DNA from: Vulcanibacillus modesticaldus
GTDB taxonomy: Bacteria; Bacillota; Bacilli; Tepidibacillales; Tepidibacillaceae
NCBI RefSeq assembly: GCF_001730235.1
Contig: NZ_MIJF01000067.1
Coordinates: 1 to 64,000 of the forward strand
Direction: 5' to 3'
DNA: 64,000 bases
Both the position numbers and the translations under genes were made by a program. The notes beneath the pieces were generated by a model, which worked only from the letters and a program-made list of their open reading frames with translations, ran no database searches and was not told the DNA's origin. Shown piece after piece: positions 63,951 to 64,000 of this stretch (positions are counted from its first letter, which is position 1; each line of letters opens with the position of its first letter).

Positions 63951-64000
63951 ATTTCAATAATCGGTAAAGACAAGGGATATAAGGAATATTCTCCTTTGGG

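Overview
The window comes from an AT-rich, endospore-forming member of the Bacillota. Its gene order follows the Bacillus subtilis chromosome closely: DUF4227-xerD-deoB-punA, dacF-spoIIA-spoVA-lysA, scpAB, dacB-spmAB-rluB-resDE, fer-ypbD-ypbE, mecB-gudB, prsW-ypeB, and ypfA through cmk, rpsA-like, fni, der and gpsA to spoIVA. The metabolic genes set between these blocks are those of an amino-acid-fermenting anaerobe: the complete lysine fermentation set, a fused 2-oxoacid:ferredoxin oxidoreductase, ferredoxin, a membrane pyrophosphatase, glutamate dehydrogenase and asparaginase. The resABC cytochrome c maturation genes that normally precede resDE are missing. I infer an anaerobic Bacillales lineage (Vulcanibacillus/Tepidibacillus-like); this is inference, not an identification.

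Layout. 1-300: end of an IS3-type element, cut by the window edge. 0.3-5.9 kb: xerD and a nucleoside salvage operon (deoB, two purine nucleoside phosphorylase paralogues, pdp) behind a strong sigma-A promoter. 6-14 kb: sporulation block dacF, spoIIAA-AB-sigF and the seven-gene spoVA operon, with recognisable sigma-H/Spo0A and sigma-G signals. 14-21.5 kb: lysA under a lysine riboswitch, scpAB, DUF2953-gerW, dacB-spmA-spmB (sigma-E) and rluB. 21.6-26.5 kb: resDE and the membrane pyrophosphatase. 26.6-29.2 kb: ferredoxin, an unknown membrane-anchored protein, a CPBP protease and a LysM protein. 29.3-39.7 kb: a RocR-like sigma-54 activator and, behind a textbook -24/-12 promoter, the operon kdd-kamA-kamB-kal-kce-kamC-kamD-kamE. 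40-43.3 kb: oxidoreductase genes. 43.4-49.9 kb: polysaccharide deacetylase, tRNA-Asn, mecA-like, ddl, gudB, ansA and prsW. 50-64 kb: ypeB (without sleB), PilZ protein, cmk, plsC, S1 protein, fni, YIEGIA pair, der, gpsA and spoIVA.

How the parts fit. Lysine is made through lysA, which the riboswitch should shut off when lysine is plentiful, and is degraded by the kam operon, which the sigma-54 activator should switch on. Degradation feeds acetoacetate, crotonyl-CoA, ammonia and reducing power into fermentation, alongside GudB, AnsA and the ferredoxin-linked oxidoreductase. Most other genes serve spore formation (SigF cascade, spore coat anchor SpoIVA, dipicolinate channel SpoVA, cortex enzymes DacB/SpmAB, germination YpeB/GerW) or core housekeeping.

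The most interesting observations are: (i) a second purine nucleoside phosphorylase carrying exactly the Glu-to-Gln and Asn-to-Asp base-pocket changes expected to favour 6-aminopurines; (ii) a lysine riboswitch with a short upstream element complementary both to the P1 helix and to the lysA Shine-Dalgarno, suggesting a three-way translational switch; (iii) a shared 16-bp dyad, probably the activator site, upstream of both the kam operon and its regulator; (iv) near-perfect symmetry at the ferredoxin transcription start; (v) ypeB without its usual partner sleB. I saw no CRISPR array, prophage, rRNA operon or replication origin.
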